DNA of 64,000 nucleotides. Source: Labrys sedimenti. Its GTDB lineage: Bacteria; Pseudomonadota; Alphaproteobacteria; Rhizobiales; Labraceae. Below are positions 17,786 to 26,125 of the stretch, piece by piece; position 1 is the first letter of the stretch; each line of letters begins with the position of its first letter. A program made the position numbers and the translations under genes. The stretch covers positions 496,001 through 560,000 of the forward strand of contig NZ_JAXOUF010000001.1 of assembly GCF_034424805.1 (NCBI RefSeq), in the 5' to 3' direction. The notes under the pieces were generated by a model. The model saw only the letters and a program-made list of their open reading frames with translations. It did not search any database and was not told where the DNA came from.

Positions 17786-19200
17786 CCAGCCTGCTCGATC
17801 AGGGCTGCTCGCCGCAACTGGGCATTCTGGAAATCTCCACCGGCATCCGCAGCGGCCGATTCACGGCCCGTGCTGCGATCGAGCATGCTCTCGCGCGCAT
17901 CGAACGGCTGGACGGCAGGGTAGGGGCCTTCACGGCGGTGCTCGCCGAGCGTGCGCTGGCGCGGGCCGATGCCATCGATGCCCGCCATGCCGCCGGCAAG
18001 CCGGTCGGGGCCTTGGCTGGCGTCCCCTTCGCCGTGAAGAATCTCTACGATATCGCCGGCCTCGTCACCCTGGCAGGTTCCCGGATCAACCGGGACAACC
18101 CGCCGGCCACGCGGGATGCGACGCTGATCGAACGCCTGGAGGGGCAGGGGGCGATCTGCGTGGGCGCGCTCAACATGAGCGAATACGCCTATGATTTCAC
18201 CGGCCAGAACCCGCATGAGGCGCCTTCGCGAAATCCCCATGCTCTCGACCATCTGGCCGGCGGGTCTTCCAGCGGCCCCGCCAGCGCGGTGGCGGCGGGT
18301 TTCGTGCCGTTGGCGCTCGGCAGCGACACCAATGGCGCGATCCGCGTGCCGGCCTCCCTGTGCGGGCTGTTCGGCCTGAAGCCGACCTTCGGGCGTCTCA
18401 GCCGCGCACGCAGCTTTCCCTTCGTCGCCAGCCTGGACCACATGGGCCCGCTGGCCCGCTCGGCCCGCGACCTCGCCTTCGCCTATGATGCTATGCAGGG
18501 GCCCGACCCCGACGATCCGAGTTGTGCCCAGCGCCCGGCGCAACCGGCCCTGTTCGAACTCGGGCGGGGCATCGAGGGGCTTCGTATCGCCGTGGCGGAT
18601 GGTTACTTCCGCCCGGAGGGCAATCGCGATGCCCTGGAGGCCGTACGGCGCTGTGCCAAGGCACTCGACGCCAGTGAGGTCGTCGAGATCCCCCAGGCGG
18701 CCGTCGCCCGGGCAGCGGCCTTCCTGGTCACCATTACCGAGGGCGGGGCGCTCCATCGCGACAGGCTGCGTACGCGTGCCAAGGATTTTGCGCCGGGCGT
18801 CCGGGACCGTTTGATCGCCGGCAACATGGTGCCGGCGACCTGGGTGAGCGCGGCGCATCGCTTTCGTCATTGGTTCCGGGCGGAGATGCATCGGATCTTC
18901 GAACGAATCGATCTGATTCTAGCCCCGGCCACGCCGTGCCGCGCCCCCAGAATCGACGCGACCACCATCGAGGTCGGTGGCCAGGCCATGCCCGTTCGCG
19001 CGAATCTGGGACTGTTCACCCAGCCTATTTCCTTTATCGGGCTGCCTGTGGTCACGGTGCCGCTCTGGAACGAGGGCGAGAAACTCCCGATCGGCGTGCA
19101 GATCATCGCCCCCGCCTGGCGGGAGGATCTGGCCTTGCGTGCAGCCTGGGCGCTGGAAACGGCGGGAGTCGTGAGGGCGCCGGTAGCCGATATCGAATGA
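17782..19200 (+). CDS. AtzE-like amidase-signature protein with Ala at the nucleophile position
   Basis: 472-residue member of the amidase signature family, closest in layout to AtzE (1-carboxybiuret hydrolase) because of the adjoining AtzG-like gene. The family triad is Lys, cis-Ser and Ser. Here Lys86 (GVPFAVKNLYD) and Ser162 (AGGSSSGPAS) are present, but residue 186, in GSDTNGAIRVPAS, is Ala (GCG at 18337-18339) where the family has Ser in GSDTxGSIR. The 24-residue distance from Ser162 matches FAAH (S217/S241) and GatA (S154/S178), so the alignment is firm. The frame is otherwise full length. It may be inactive, altered in function, or a sequence error. Confidence 0.88.
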   Translation: MTSLLDQGCSPQLGILEISTGIRSGRFTARAAIEHALARIERLDGRVGAFTAVLAERALARADAIDARHAAGKPVGALAGVPFAVKNLYDIAGLVTLAGSRINRDNPPATRDATLIERLEGQGAICVGALNMSEYAYDFTGQNPHEAPSRNPHALDHLAGGSSSGPASAVAAGFVPLALGSDTNGAIRVPASLCGLFGLKPTFGRLSRARSFPFVASLDHMGPLARSARDLAFAYDAMQGPDPDDPSCAQRPAQPALFELGRGIEGLRIAVADGYFRPEGNRDALEAVRRCAKALDASEVVEIPQAAVARAAAFLVTITEGGALHRDRLRTRAKDFAPGVRDRLIAGNMVPATWVSAAHRFRHWFRAEMHRIFERIDLILAPATPCRAPRIDATTIEVGGQAMPVRANLGLFTQPISFIGLPVVTVPLWNEGEKLPIGVQIIAPAWREDLALRAAWALETAGVVRAPVADIE

Positions 19201-19221
19201 AGCCCGATCCGTCGGGCCATG

Positions 19222-19311
19222 GTGCGTTGCGATTTGGCGGAATCGCCAGGAAACGCAAAGGCGCGTAGAACCGAAGAGTGAGAGCAGACAAACGCCACAC
19301 GCGTTTTGCTC
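19222..19311 (-). repeat. Dispersed two-hairpin repeat, copy E (reverse)
   Basis: Reverse-oriented copy of the family described at 4127. On the minus strand it reads GAGCAAAACGCG...GCTCTCACTCTTCGGTTC, then the ACGCG-TTTGCG core, and GATTCCGCC with a closing TTGCG-like half. It lies in the gap between the amidase and the secreted ClpP-like gene and supplies much of the latter's upstream region. Confidence 0.72.
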
Positions 19312-19329
19312 GAAGGAAAAGCGGACATA

Positions 19330-20007
19330 ATGGTGAGTTCTTTGTTGCGTGCCATCGGGTTGGGGGCGCTTGCGCTCGGGCTGTGCTGGAGCGCCCTGTC
19401 GCAGCCGGTCTTTGCTGCTGCCATGGATTTCAAGGTGGTGAGCCTGTCCTTCGGCTCCAAATGCGGCAAGCGTTGCCCTGGCGTGATGGTCGCCAATGGC
19501 GAGATGACGAGCGGCACGGTGGAGCGTTTCATCGCCTTCGCTCAGCAGGCCTCGAAACTCGGCACCAGCAACGTTCTGATCATCGATTCGCCTGGTGGCC
19601 ATCTGGTCGAGGGGGTCAATCTCGGCCATGTGCTGCGCAAATTGCGCACGAGCGTCTTCGTCGGGCGCGTCGTCACGTTGGGCGGGCAGACGATTGCGGT
19701 CAATGGCTCCTGCATGTCGGCCTGCGTCTATGCGCTGATGGGGGGCAATAAGCGATTCGTCCCCACGGGATCGCGAGTCGGCGTGCACCGCGAATATCTG
19801 CCCAACAGTTCCGGCAGCGATCCGCTCTCGGTTCTGCGCAGCACGCGGCGATTCCCCGAAGTGACCCAGATGCTGCGTGCCTATTCGAAAAAAATGGGCG
19901 TGAACCCCGCTTTGATCGATCTAGCCGAGCAATATGGCGTCGGAAGCATCCGAATTCTGACGCCTGAGGACATCAAACGCTTTCGGCTGGCCCGCATTGC
20001 GAACTGA
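19330..20007 (+). CDS. Secreted ClpP/crotonase-fold protein (COG3904-like)
   Basis: 225 residues from ATG 19330, which follows GAAGGA; a TTG 24 bp upstream would add only a short leader. Residues 1-31 look like a signal peptide (LLRAIGLGALALGLCW...VFAAA). The rest resembles periplasmic ClpP-like proteins of the COG3904 type: IIDSPGGHLVEGVNLG (oxyanion-hole SPGG, 87-90), NGSCMSACVYALMGG (candidate nucleophile Ser130, flanked by Cys128 and Cys132) and SRVGVHREYLP (candidate His153). This order matches serine peptidases of the ClpP/SppA fold. Substrate and role are unknown. Its 3' end is about 25 bp before the tRNA-Asp promoter. Confidence 0.78.
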   Translation: MVSSLLRAIGLGALALGLCWSALSQPVFAAAMDFKVVSLSFGSKCGKRCPGVMVANGEMTSGTVERFIAFAQQASKLGTSNVLIIDSPGGHLVEGVNLGHVLRKLRTSVFVGRVVTLGGQTIAVNGSCMSACVYALMGGNKRFVPTGSRVGVHREYLPNSSGSDPLSVLRSTRRFPEVTQMLRAYSKKMGVNPALIDLAEQYGVGSIRILTPEDIKRFRLARIAN

Positions 20008-20032
20008 ATTTCGAGTGCGTTGCGAATTGACG

Positions 20033-20061
20033 CTTGACACTGTGCGGGAGGCCCTCTAATC
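20033..20061 (+). promoter_or_regulatory. Predicted sigma-70-type promoter of tRNA-Asp
   Basis: CTTGAC at 20033-20038, a 17-base spacer and CTAATC at 20056-20061. This fits the rhizobial consensus CTTGAC-N17-CTATAT with a perfect -35. A start near 20068 would give a roughly 35-base leader before the mature tRNA. Confidence 0.65.
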
Positions 20062-20103
20062 ACCGCGCCACGCCAGCACGGTTCGCCGCCGCTGACGAGA
20101 GAC

Positions 20104-20180
20104 GGGGGTGTAGCTCAGTTGGTTAGAGCGTCGGCCTGTCACGCCGAAGGTCGCGGGTTCAAGTCCCGTCACTCTCGCCA
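20104..20180 (+). tRNA. tRNA-Asp (anticodon GTC)
   Basis: 77-base tRNA with encoded CCA. Acceptor GGGGGTG pairs with CACTCTC (two G-T wobbles), D arm GCTC/GAGC, anticodon stem TCGGC/GCCGA around loop CTGTCAC with GTC at 20138-20140, variable loop AGGTC, and T arm GCGGG-TTCAAGT-CCCGT. Discriminator is G, as expected for Asp. Confidence 0.97.
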
Positions 20181-20189
20181 TTTTGTGAC

Positions 20190-20217
20190 AAAAAGCCAGC
20201 CTTCGGGCTGGCTTTTG
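20190..20217 (+). terminator. Rho-independent terminator of tRNA-Asp
   Basis: Stem AAAGCCAGCC / GGCTGGCTTT with a TTCG tetraloop, followed on the plus strand by TTTTG. Ten base pairs with A's before and T's after make a standard terminator 10 bases past the tRNA; by symmetry it could work both ways. Confidence 0.85.
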
Positions 20218-20662
20218 CATTTTCAGCCCGGCAATATTCGCAAGTGTTCGGTTGCAAGCAGGCACTGTCTTGCAACTCATAACGGCTATGCGCCAAGATC
20301 ATGCCAGAATCGCCCGATATTCTGCCGCAGTGCGGTAGGAATCTCTTGGCTGGAACGCTTCCAAGCTTGCGCCTCCCATAGCCGTGGTTTAAGGCTCGCT
20401 GCAGGTCGTCCACGACGCAGCGTGAAGGTGGTTTTCCAAAGCGCTGTAGAGGGATGACCGGCGTGAGCGCCGCTGTCGAAGCCCGCCCATGCCCGTATCG
20501 TCCAAACGTGGCGACCCCGAGTTCAAGCGCTCCCGGTCGATCACAGCTGGAGCAAAGCGCGTTTCAGCGAAAACGCCGCATTGCTCCAACTCTTTGTCTC
20601 GACGCGTCTTTGCGATTCTTGGTGAGCTCACCGGGTCGCAAAACGCTATAGGGTTCGTGCTG
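20218..20662 (+). other. Intergenic region upstream of nuoA
   Basis: About 445 bp with no supportable gene. The second half holds repeat copy B (20549-20651), which ends 11 bp before nuoA, so the nuo promoter must lie upstream of or inside the repeat. The tract CTTGCAACTCATAACGG and its surroundings show no clear promoter. Confidence 0.55.
20549..20651 (+). repeat. Dispersed two-hairpin repeat, copy B
   Basis: Forward copy: AGCAAAGCGCGTTT-CAGCG-AAAACGC as first hairpin, CTCCAACTC-TTTGTCTCGA, GCGTCTTTGCGATTC, then GGGTCGCAAAACGCT closing the second hairpin. It directly precedes the nuo operon. Confidence 0.8.
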
Positions 20663-21028
20663 ATGGACAACCTTCTCGCCGGCTATCTGCCGCTTATCAT
20701 CTTCATCGGGGTCTCGGCCGTCATCGGCTTGGCGCTTCTGGTGGCGCCCTTCCTCGTGGCGTATCAGCGCCCGGATCCGGAAAAACTCTCCGCCTATGAG
20801 TGTGGGTTCAACGCCTTCGACGACGCGCGCATGAAGTTCGACGTGCGCTTCTATCTGGTGTCGATCCTGTTCATCATCTTCGATCTCGAAGTGGCATTCC
20901 TGTTCCCCTGGGCGATCACGTTCAAGGAAGTCGGCCTGTTCGGCTTCACCTCGATGATGATTTTCCTGGCCGTGCTGACCATCGGCTTCGTTTATGAGTG
21001 GAAGAAGGGCGCGCTCGAATGGGATTGA
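20663..21028 (+). CDS. nuoA: NADH-quinone oxidoreductase subunit A
   Basis: Small membrane subunit of complex I, 121 residues, three transmembrane helices expected (about 9-31, 66-88, 94-114). Motifs YECGFNAFDDARMKFDVRFYLVSILFIIFDLEVAFLFPW are the conserved loop at the quinone-channel region. ATG 20663 chosen because it begins the usual MDNLL-type N-terminus; the frame is open further upstream through the repeat. First gene of the nuo operon; overlaps nuoB by 10 bp. Confidence 0.97.
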   Translation: MDNLLAGYLPLIIFIGVSAVIGLALLVAPFLVAYQRPDPEKLSAYECGFNAFDDARMKFDVRFYLVSILFIIFDLEVAFLFPWAITFKEVGLFGFTSMMIFLAVLTIGFVYEWKKGALEWD

Positions 21029-21606
21029 ACCTGGAGACATCAGGCGGCACGCTGGTGGCGCCGGCGCCCAAGGGCATCATCGACCCGAATAGCGGCAAGC
21101 CGGTCGGGTCGACCGACCCGTTTTTCGTCGACATCAATGCCGAGCTGGCTGATCGCGGCTTCCTCGTTACTTCCGCCGACAACCTGATCAATTGGGCCCG
21201 CACCGGCTCGCTGATGTGGATGACTTTCGGCCTCGCCTGCTGCGCGGTCGAGATGATGCAGGTCTCGATGCCGCGCTATGATGTCGAGCGCTTCGGCTTC
21301 GCCCCGCGTGCTTCACCGCGCCAGTCGGACGTAATGATCGTCGCAGGCACGCTGACCAACAAGATGGCGCCGGCCCTGCGCAAGGTCTACGACCAGATGC
21401 CCGAGCCGCGCTATGTCATCTCGATGGGCTCCTGCGCCAATGGCGGCGGCTACTATCACTATTCCTATGCGGTCGTGCGCGGCTGCGACCGCATCGTGCC
21501 GGTCGACATCTACGTTCCTGGCTGCCCGCCCACGGCCGAAGCGCTGCTCTATGGCGTGCTGCTGCTGCAGAAGAAGATTCGCCGTACCGGCACCATCGAG
21601 CGTTGA
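21019..21606 (+). CDS. nuoB: NADH-quinone oxidoreductase subunit B
   Basis: Carries the terminal Fe-S cluster N2 beside the quinone site; 195 residues. Ligands are the tandem cysteines in GLACCAVEMM plus SMGSCANGGG and VPGCPPTAEALLYG. The start at 21019 (MGLNLETSGG) overlaps the nuoA end by 10 bp; an earlier ATG at 20998 is an in-frame extension within nuoA and less likely. The N-terminal 35 residues are low in similarity, as usual. Confidence 0.97.
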   Translation: MGLNLETSGGTLVAPAPKGIIDPNSGKPVGSTDPFFVDINAELADRGFLVTSADNLINWARTGSLMWMTFGLACCAVEMMQVSMPRYDVERFGFAPRASPRQSDVMIVAGTLTNKMAPALRKVYDQMPEPRYVISMGSCANGGGYYHYSYAVVRGCDRIVPVDIYVPGCPPTAEALLYGVLLLQKKIRRTGTIER

Positions 21607-21617
21607 GCGGAGCTGAC

Positions 21618-22229
21618 ATGGCAAACTCTGAAACTCTGCAGGGGATCGGCGAGGCGCTCCAGGCTGCTTTTCCGCAAGCCGTCTCCGATGTCCTGCATGC
21701 CTTTGGCGAGCTGACCGTCACCACCGATCCCGACAACATCCTGGCTGTGCTCAAGCACCTCAGGGACGACGCCGGAACGCGCTTCGTTTCGATCATCGAT
21801 GTCTGCGGCGTCGACTATCCGGCGCGCGAAAAGCGCTTCGACGTGGTCTACCACCTGCTGTCGCCGACCAAGAACGTCCGCATACGCGTCAAGGTGGAAA
21901 CCGACGAGGCGACCCCGGTTCCCTCGGCCGTCTCCCTGTTCCCCGGCGTGCTCTGGTTCGAGCGCGAAGCCTACGATCTCTACGGCATCCTGTTCACCGG
22001 CCATCCGGACCTGCGGCGGCTGCTGACCGATTACGGCTTCGACGGACATCCCTTGCGCAAGGACTTCCCGATGACCGGGTTCGTCGAGGTGCGCTGGGAC
22101 GACGAGGCCAAGCGCGTGGTCTACGAGCCTGTCAGGCTCAACCAGGAATTCCGCAACTTCGATTTCCTGTCACCGTGGGAAGGGACAGAATATGTCCTGC
22201 CCGGTGACGAGAAGGCGAAGGCAGGCTGA
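21618..22229 (+). CDS. nuoC: NADH-quinone oxidoreductase subunit C
   Basis: 30-kDa-type hydrophilic subunit in the connecting module, separate from NuoD here (fused in E. coli). 203 residues from ATG 21618, preceded by GGAG at 21609. Signature: WFEREAYDLYGILFTGHPDLRRLLTDYGF, followed by DFPMTGFVEVRWDDE. Confidence 0.97.
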   Translation: MANSETLQGIGEALQAAFPQAVSDVLHAFGELTVTTDPDNILAVLKHLRDDAGTRFVSIIDVCGVDYPAREKRFDVVYHLLSPTKNVRIRVKVETDEATPVPSAVSLFPGVLWFEREAYDLYGILFTGHPDLRRLLTDYGFDGHPLRKDFPMTGFVEVRWDDEAKRVVYEPVRLNQEFRNFDFLSPWEGTEYVLPGDEKAKAG

Positions 22230-22315
22230 CGCGCTCCCGCGCGCCGGATCAGGACTAGCAAGACTCTCGAAATGGCTCCGAACCAGCTGGCCAACTCGGA
22301 AAGTTTGGAAACGAC

Positions 22316-23503
22316 ATGAACGACCAACCGCATCTACGCAATTTTGCGATCAATTTCGGCCCGCAGCATCCGGCGGCCCACGGCGTGTTGCGTCTGGTCA
22401 TGGAGCTCGACGGCGAAGTGGTCGAGCGGGTCGATCCCCATATCGGCCTGCTGCATCGCGGTACGGAGAAGCTGATCGAAGCCAAGACCTTCATGCAGGC
22501 CATCCCCTATTTCGATCGGCTCGATTACGTCGCGCCGATGAACCAGGAGCATGCCTATTGCATGGCCATCGAGCGCCTGCTCGGCATCGAGGTGCCCAAG
22601 CGCGGCCAGCTCATCCGGGTGCTCTATTCGGAGATCGGCCGCCTGCTCTCGCATCTGCTCAACGTCACCACGCAGGCCATGGACGTCGGCGCGCTGACCC
22701 CGCCGCTGTGGGGCTTCGAAGAGCGCGAGAAGCTGATGATCTTCTACGAGCGTGCTTCGGGCAGCCGCATGCATGCCGCCTATTTCCGTGCGGGCGGCGT
22801 CCATCAGGACCTTCCGCCCGAACTGATCGACGATATCGAGGCTTTCTGCGACCCTTTCCTCAAGGTCTGCGACGATCTGGAAGGCCTGCTCACCGACAAC
22901 CGCATCTTCAAGCAGCGCAATGTCGATATCGGCATCGTTTCCCTGGACGATGCCTGGGCCTGGGGTTATTCGGGGGTGATGGTACGTGGTTCGGGCGCTG
23001 CCTGGGACCTGCGTAAATCGCAGCCCTATGAATGCTATGCCGAACTCGATTTCGACATTCCGATCGGCAAGAATGGCGACAATTATGATCGCTACTGCAT
23101 CCGCATGGAAGAGATGCGTCAGTCGATCCGCATCATGAAGCAGTGTTGCGCGCTTCTGCGCGCCACGAGCGGGCCGGTTTCGGCGGCCGACAACAAGGTC
23201 GTACCGCCCAAGCGCGGCGAGATGAAGCGCTCGATGGAAGCGCTCATCCACCATTTCAAGCTCTATACCGAGGGCTATCACGTGCCGGCCGGCGAGGTCT
23301 ACGCGGCGGTCGAGGCACCCAAGGGCGAATTCGGCGTCTATCTGGTCTCGGATGGCGGCAACAAGCCTTATCGCTGCAAGATCCGCGCACCGGGTTTTGC
23401 GCATCTGCAGTCGATGGACTGGCTGTGCCGCGGCTACATGCTGGCCGACGTTTCAGCCATTCTCGGTTCTCTCGACATCGTGTTCGGCGAAGTCGATCGT
23501 TGA
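22316..23503 (+). CDS. nuoD: NADH-quinone oxidoreductase subunit D
   Basis: 49-kDa subunit forming the quinone pocket with NuoB; 395 residues. NFGPQHPAAHGVLRLV carries the quinone-binding His region, RGTEKLIEAKTFMQAIPYFDRLDYV follows, and the C-terminal FGEVDR end is complete. An 86-bp gap from nuoC contains no gene. The gap after nuoD holds a hairpin and repeat copy F. Confidence 0.98.
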   Translation: MNDQPHLRNFAINFGPQHPAAHGVLRLVMELDGEVVERVDPHIGLLHRGTEKLIEAKTFMQAIPYFDRLDYVAPMNQEHAYCMAIERLLGIEVPKRGQLIRVLYSEIGRLLSHLLNVTTQAMDVGALTPPLWGFEEREKLMIFYERASGSRMHAAYFRAGGVHQDLPPELIDDIEAFCDPFLKVCDDLEGLLTDNRIFKQRNVDIGIVSLDDAWAWGYSGVMVRGSGAAWDLRKSQPYECYAELDFDIPIGKNGDNYDRYCIRMEEMRQSIRIMKQCCALLRATSGPVSAADNKVVPPKRGEMKRSMEALIHHFKLYTEGYHVPAGEVYAAVEAPKGEFGVYLVSDGGNKPYRCKIRAPGFAHLQSMDWLCRGYMLADVSAILGSLDIVFGEVDR

Positions 23504-23512
23504 TTTTGGGTC

Positions 23513-23535
23513 GCAACCGGCCTTGAGCCGGTTGC
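23513..23535. other. Hairpin after nuoD
   Basis: Stem GCAACCGGC / GCCGGTTGC (9 bp) with loop CTTGA, starting 10 bp past the nuoD stop. It lacks a T-tract, so it is more likely an RNA-stability or partial-termination structure inside the nuo operon than a true terminator. Confidence 0.5.
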
Positions 23536-23637
23536 AAAAGCGTCTTGCGATTTGAGGGCATCATCCTGAATTGCAAAGACGTGTCGAAACCAGGAGTGAG
23601 AGTGAAAGTGCGTTTGCGAAGACGCGCTTTGCTCTAG
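23533..23637 (-). repeat. Dispersed two-hairpin repeat, copy F (reverse)
   Basis: Reverse copy in the nuoD-nuoE gap. On the minus strand: CTAGAGCAAAGCGCGTCTTCGCAAACGCAC, then CTCACTC, TTTCGACACGTCTTTGCAATTC, and closing AATCGCAAGACGC. It is transcribed as part of the nuo message. Confidence 0.8.
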
Positions 23638-23656
23638 CAGTTAAAGAGGAATGCGC

Positions 23657-24748
23657 ATGTCCGTCCGCAGGCTCGCGCCCCAGGAACTCCAGCCGGCAAG
23701 CTTTGCCTTCACGTCCGAAAACGAGGCGTGGGTGGAAAAGCAGATTGCCAAATACCCGTCCGGCCGCCAGGCCTCGGCGGTGATTCCGCTGCTGTGGAAG
23801 GCGCAGGAACAGGCCGGCGGCTGGGTGTCCCAGGCAGCGATCGAGGTGATCGCGGCGCGCCTGGGCATGGCGAAGATCCGCGTTCTGGAGATCGCGACCT
23901 TCTACACCATGTTCAACCTGGAGCCGGTCGGCAAATATTTCATCCAGCTCTGTGGTACCACGCCCTGCCAACTGCGTGGCGCCGAGGCGATCCGCGACAT
24001 CGTCAAGAAGCGCGTCGGTCCGGAGCGTCACGTGACCGCCGATGGCAATTTCTCATGGCTGGAGGTCGAGTGCCTCGGGGCTTGCTGCAATGCTCCGATG
24101 GTGCAGATCAATGCCGATTTCTATGAAGATCTCACCCCCGAGATCATGGAACGCATCATCGATGATCTGGCTGCCGGCAAGGAAGTGAAGCCGGGGCCGC
24201 AGAACGGCCGCTTCTCGTCCGAACCGGAGGGGGGAGCGCAGACGCTGACCGATCCGGCGCTCTATGACGGCTCGGTCATCGGCTCCTGGAAGAAGCGCTT
24301 CGAGGAAGAGAAAGCCAAGCTGGAAACCGCCAAGGCCGAGGCGGCCAAGGCTGAAGCCGCGAAGGCTGCCGGTACGCCCGCTCCTCCCGCTCCCGTTCCC
24401 GCGACGACGGCGGCACCCGTGGCTGCAGCTCCGGCGGCTGCACCTGCACCAGCCGCTCCGGTTTCCGACGAGCACAAGCCGGTCCTGCTGAAGGCCGCTC
24501 GCGAGGGCGGGCCGGACGATCTCAAGCTGATCCACGGCGTCGGTCCCAAGCTCGAGGAAATGCTGCACCAGATGGGTGTCTATCACTTCGATCAGATCGC
24601 CACCTGGAACGACACCAACCTCGCCTGGGTCGACCAGAATCTCGGCACTTTCAAGGGCAGGGCTCTGCGGGACGGCTGGATCGAGCAGGCCAAGAAATTG
24701 GCGACCGGCTGGCGCCCCGAAAACCCGGCCGGCGAAAAGTTGGATTGA
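23657..24748 (+). CDS. nuoE: NADH-quinone oxidoreductase subunit E with C-terminal extension
   Basis: 24-kDa subunit with the N1a [2Fe-2S] cluster; 363 residues. Ligands: CGTTPCQLRGA and CLGACCNAPMV. The family core ends near residue 205; then come an Ala/Pro/Lys-rich linker (about 220-275) and a helix-hairpin-helix-like domain (about 280-363; DDLKLIHGVGPKLEEMLHQMG, then YHFDQIATWNDTNLAWVDQ). A similar tail occurs on NuoE of other Rhizobiales; its function is unknown. Start 23657 is favoured over ATG 23651 because AGAGGA is then about 6-7 bases upstream. Confidence 0.95.
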   Translation: MSVRRLAPQELQPASFAFTSENEAWVEKQIAKYPSGRQASAVIPLLWKAQEQAGGWVSQAAIEVIAARLGMAKIRVLEIATFYTMFNLEPVGKYFIQLCGTTPCQLRGAEAIRDIVKKRVGPERHVTADGNFSWLEVECLGACCNAPMVQINADFYEDLTPEIMERIIDDLAAGKEVKPGPQNGRFSSEPEGGAQTLTDPALYDGSVIGSWKKRFEEEKAKLETAKAEAAKAEAAKAAGTPAPPAPVPATTAAPVAAAPAAAPAPAAPVSDEHKPVLLKAAREGGPDDLKLIHGVGPKLEEMLHQMGVYHFDQIATWNDTNLAWVDQNLGTFKGRALRDGWIEQAKKLATGWRPENPAGEKLD

Positions 24749-24823
24749 AGTGGGCGGGAAGGGCCCTGACGCCGTTCTTCCCATCTGAGCGTTTTAAGAA
24801 GTTTCATTATTGACAGGTTCGCC

Positions 24824-26125
24824 ATGCTTGCTGATCGCGACCGCATCTTCACCAATCTCTACGGCCTCCAGTCGCCTGGGCTGCAGGCGGCCATCAAGCG
24901 TGGCTCGTGGGATGGTACCAAGCAGATCCTCGAGATGGGCCAGGACTGGATCATCAACGAGATGAAGGCTTCGGGCCTGCGGGGGCGCGGCGGCGCCGGC
25001 TTCCCGACCGGCCTGAAATGGTCCTTCATGCCCAAGAAGTCGGATGGGCGGCCGAGCTACCTCGTCGTCAATGCCGACGAGTCCGAGCCGGGCACCTGCA
25101 AGGATCGCGAGATCATGCGGCATGACCCGCAGCATCTGGTCGAAGGCTGTCTGATCGCCTCCTTCGCCATGAATGCGCATGCCTGCTACATCTATATCCG
25201 TGGCGAATATATCCGCGAGCGCGAGGCCCTGCAGCGCGCTGTCGACGAGGCCTACGAAGCCGGCCTGATCGGCAAGAACAACAAGAATGGTTGGGATTTC
25301 GATCTCTACGTGCACCATGGTGCCGGCGCCTATATCTGCGGCGAGGAGACGGCGCTGCTCGAAAGCCTCGAGGGCAAGAAGGGCATGCCGCGCATGAAGC
25401 CGCCCTTCCCGGCGAATATGGGTCTGTATGGCTGCCCGACCACGGTCAACAATGTCGAGTCGATCGCCGTTGCTCCCACCATCCTGCGGCGCGGGGCCGG
25501 CTGGTTCGCCGGTATCGGCAATCCCAACAATGTCGGCACCAAGCTCTTCTGCGTGTCGGGGCATGTGAACAAGCCCTGCAACGTCGAAGAGGCGATGGGC
25601 ATTCCCTTCCGCGAGTTGATCGAGCGCCATTGCGGCGGCATCCGCGGCGGCTGGGACAACCTGAAGGCGGTCATTCCGGGTGGATCGTCGGTGCGCATGG
25701 TGCCGGCCGAGCAGATCATCGACACGCCGATGGATTTCGACTCGCTGTCGAAGCTGCGGTCGGGCCTGGGCACTGCCGCCGTCATCGTGATGGACAAGTC
25801 CACCGACGTGGTGCGCACCATCGCCCGGCTTGCCTATTTCTACAAGCATGAGAGCTGCGGCCAGTGCACGCCTTGCCGCGAGGGCACGGGCTGGATGTGG
25901 CGCGTGCTCACCCGCATGGCGGAGGGACGTGCCCAGAAGCGCGAGATCGACATGCTGCTCGACGTCACCAAGCAGGTCGAGGGACATACGATCTGCGCTC
26001 TGGGCGACGCGGCGGCCTGGCCGATCCAGGGCTTGATCACCCATTTCCGTCATGAGATCGAAGCGCGCATCGATCAATATGCCGCCAACCCCCACTCCAC
26101 CCCTGTCCTGCAGGCGGCGGAATAA
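24824..26125 (+). CDS. nuoF: NADH-quinone oxidoreductase subunit F
   Basis: 51-kDa NADH dehydrogenase subunit with FMN and cluster N3; 433 residues. NADH/FMN-binding RGRGGAGFPTGLKWSFMPK and VNADESEPGTCKDREIMRHD, the Glu-rich AGAYICGEETALLESLEGK, and cluster ligands CGQCTPCREGTGWMWR plus the downstream Cys in GHTICALGDAAAWP. 75 bp after nuoE. Complete and typical. Confidence 0.98.
   Translation: MLADRDRIFTNLYGLQSPGLQAAIKRGSWDGTKQILEMGQDWIINEMKASGLRGRGGAGFPTGLKWSFMPKKSDGRPSYLVVNADESEPGTCKDREIMRHDPQHLVEGCLIASFAMNAHACYIYIRGEYIREREALQRAVDEAYEAGLIGKNNKNGWDFDLYVHHGAGAYICGEETALLESLEGKKGMPRMKPPFPANMGLYGCPTTVNNVESIAVAPTILRRGAGWFAGIGNPNNVGTKLFCVSGHVNKPCNVEEAMGIPFRELIERHCGGIRGGWDNLKAVIPGGSSVRMVPAEQIIDTPMDFDSLSKLRSGLGTAAVIVMDKSTDVVRTIARLAYFYKHESCGQCTPCREGTGWMWRVLTRMAEGRAQKREIDMLLDVTKQVEGHTICALGDAAAWPIQGLITHFRHEIEARIDQYAANPHSTPVLQAAE

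Noticed and set aside
20119..20457. 112-codon frame through tRNA-Asp and its terminator
   Set aside because: It runs across a certain tRNA and terminator and has no family resemblance.
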